From Lithobates sylvaticus (Eukaryota > Chordata > Amphibia > Anura > Ranidae), in assembly GCA_028564925.1 (NCBI GenBank), contig CM053030.1, forward strand, positions 375,690,945 through 375,754,944: a stretch of 64,000 nucleotides of DNA. The letters are read 5' to 3'. The notes under the pieces were generated by a model that saw only the letters and a list, made by a program, of their open reading frames with translations, was not told the origin of the DNA and did no database searches. Position numbers and translations under genes: made by a program. Of the stretch, positions 62,170 through 64,000 are shown piece after piece (the first letter of the stretch is position 1; every line of letters begins with the position of its first letter).

Positions 62170-62742
62170 CTGGGAATCAGTGCATTTAAATAGCACTGAT
62201 TTCTGTATAAATGACAATGGTCCCAAAAATGTGTCCAAAATGTCCGATGTGTCCGCCATAATGTCGCAGTCACAATAAAAATCGTTGATCGCCGCCATTA
62301 CTAGTAAAAAAAAAATATTATTAAAAATGCTATAAAACTATCCCCAATTTTGTAACGCTATAACTTTTGCGCAAACCAATCAATAATCGCTAATTGCGTT
62401 TTTTTTTTTACCAAAAATATGTAGAAGAATACGTATTGGCCTAAACTGAGGAAAAAAAATGTTTTTTGATATATTTTTGGGGGATATTTATTATAGTAAA
62501 AAATATTGCATTTTTTTCAAAATTGTCGCTCTATTTTTGTTTATAGCGCAAAAAATAAAAACCGCAGGGGCGATCAAATACCACCAAAAGAAAGCTCTAT
62601 TTGTGGGAAAATAAGGACGCCAGTTTTGTTTGGGAACCACGTCACACGACCACGCAATTGTCAGTTAAATCGACGCAGTGCCGAATCGCAAAAAGGGGCC
62701 TGGTCCTTTGGCTGCAAATTGGTCCGGGGCTTAAGTGGTTAA
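62170..62742 (+). mobile_element. TTAA MITE family T1, left end missing
   Basis: The right end GGGGCTTAAGTGGTTAA and the full core (CGCTATAACTTTTGCGC, ACCAAAAATATGTAGAAG, AAAACCGCAGGGGCGATC) are present. The GC-rich left half of the family is absent: similarity starts abruptly at about 62170 with AATCAGTGCATTTAAATAGC. Confidence 0.85.
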
Positions 62743-63024
62743 AAATTATTGATATTTGATTTATAAATAGAATTTTAAAGAATAATTTACATGTTTAGAA
62801 AGCCTAAATATTAAAAAAATATATCTTATGATTAATATTTTATTACAATAAAATCTGGTATAATATAGGCCTTTGTCTATTCGTCTCCTCTAAAGTGCCC
62901 TTCTTGATCAAGTAATATAAAAATATTCTTAAAATGAAATTAAGCTTTGTCCCCAAATTGTCCAAAGAAAAAGATCTATTACAAATCGGTGACTGCTCTT
63001 ACAGAGTTAAAGATGTAGTCATTG
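62743..63024. other. Unique AT-rich DNA
   Basis: Nothing recognised. Confidence 0.4.
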
Positions 63025-63199
63025 CGGTTTATTTACTCAAACTGGAGTGCGCAAAATCTGGTGCAGCTGTGCATATGGTAGCCAATGAGCTTCACCTTGT
63101 TCAGTTAAGCTTTGATGAAAAAAACAAAACAAAAGCTAATTGGTTTCTAAGCAGAGCTGCACCAGATTTTGCATTCTCCAGTTTTAGTTAATCAACCCC
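63025..63199. mobile_element. Inverted-repeat MITE, GCAGAGCTGCACCAG family
   Basis: The left part (TTTACTCAAACTGGAG, AAAATCTGGTGCAGCT) and right part (AGCTGCACCAGATTTT, CTCCAGTTTTAGTTAA) are inverted. CATTG flanks both sides directly, a possible target duplication. The 85-codon frame through it is spurious. Confidence 0.75.
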
Positions 63200-63439
63200 A
63201 TTGGGTTATTTGGCTACTATTAAAGAACCAATTACTACTACTAAACCTATGAAAGGAAAACACAGGTTACACTAAAATGGATTTTGGAAATTTGGATTCA
63301 ACCTGCAACCTTTGAAATTGCTGCTCTTTTTTTTTCTCTTAGTATCCTTCACTCCAAACCTATTTTCCAAAGTTTTATTCAGCAATAAAGTTACAAAAAG
63401 ACTAAAAGGACTGGTGCCCAGATGTTTTTTCTCCCCACC

Positions 63440-63590
63440 ATATTATTATTATTATACAGGATTCATATAGCGCCAGCAGTTTGCGCAGCACTTTACAACA
63501 TCAGGGGAGACAGTACAATTACAATACAATTCAATACAGGAGGGATCAGAGGGCCCTGCTTGTTAAAGCTTACAATCTAGGTCAGTGGGA
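63440..63590 (-). repeat. SINE/LINE 3'-end fragment with ATT trinucleotide tail
   Basis: On the minus strand this reads AGATTGTAAGCTTTAACAAG, CAGGGCCCTCTGATCC, TTGTAAAGTGCTGCGCAAAC, GGCGCTATATGAATCCTG, then (TAA)n. The tail matches the fragment at 8530-8582. The order resembles 3' ends of tRNA-derived vertebrate SINEs and their partner LINEs. The family is not assigned. Confidence 0.6.
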
Positions 63591-63646
63591 ACAAAAGGTA
63601 ATGATGGCAAAGATAGCAAAGATCCAACCCTGGGAGACAAATGTTA

Positions 63647-64000
63647 TGCCCCATACACACGGTCGGAAAATCCGACCACAAAATCCATCGGATTTTGTCC
63701 GACGGATTTAGTCCGACACTGGTGTTGCATACACACAGTCGGACAAAGTTGTCGGAAAATCCGATCATTCTGAACGTGTCGACGTTTGTTGCCTACGACG
63801 GGACTACGTAGAGGCTAGTAGCCAATAGCTTTGGTCTTGTAATGTGATCTGAGCATGCGTGGCACTTTGTCCGTCGAATTCGCTACACACGATCGGAATT
63901 GGTGTGATCGGACTTTGTTGTCGGAAAATTTTTAGAGCAGGAGATACAACTTTGTCCGTCGGACAATCCGATAGAAAATGTCCGATGGTGCCTACACACG
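63647..64000. mobile_element. PIF/Harbinger-like MITE H1, cut by the window end
   Basis: Starts TGCCCCATACACACGGTCGG after TTA. It contains AATCCGATCATTCTGAACGT, GACGGGACTACGTAGAGGCT and GATCTGAGCATGCGTGGCAC, in line with 51154-51581 inverted. The right end is not in the window. Confidence 0.85.

Overview
This window looks like vertebrate intergenic or deep intronic DNA, most likely from a frog of the ranid type. It is AT-rich, and I could find no host exon, tRNA or rRNA gene. It is packed with short non-autonomous DNA transposons (TTAA-flanked piggyBac-like, TWA-flanked PIF/Harbinger-like and 8-bp-TSD hAT-like MITEs), large fold-back (long inverted repeat) elements, and Ty3/Gypsy elements of the sushi/chromovirus kind. 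The frog assignment is an inference from the repeat families, mainly the MITE core with a GCTATAACTTTTGCGCAAAC-type block, which I associate with ranid genomes. It has not been checked against a database.

Layout. 0-7.7 kb: a row of TTAA MITEs, a solo LTR set in a TG/TATG microsatellite, a degenerate tandem region and a 0.93-kb TTAA element. 7.7-18.8 kb: mostly unique AT-rich DNA with single MITEs. 18.8-21.9 kb: three TTAA elements, one of them inside a small fold-back repeat. 23.5-25.4, 28.1-28.8, 31.1-32.2 and 36.3-38.6 kb: four large fold-back elements. 37.3-42.65 kb: a direct tandem duplication containing Harbinger-like and hAT-like elements and a 47-bp minisatellite; its two copies differ in a way that raises an assembly question. 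44.5-48.5 kb: two TTAA elements, a sushi-family solo LTR, a tRNA-like SINE piece and half of a fold-back element. 50.8-52.0 kb: a hAT MITE next to a nested stack of MITEs. 54.1-60.2 kb: a decayed sushi-like Ty3/Gypsy retrotransposon on the minus strand with both LTRs, itself interrupted by a 1.0-kb TTAA MITE. 60.2-64 kb: more MITEs, the last cut off by the window end.

No host gene is proposed. The only real protein-coding ancestry is the fossil gag-pol of the retrotransposon; other open frames are short chance frames or lie inside non-coding repeats. A few unique, compositionally balanced stretches could be conserved non-coding elements, but only a cross-species alignment could show that.
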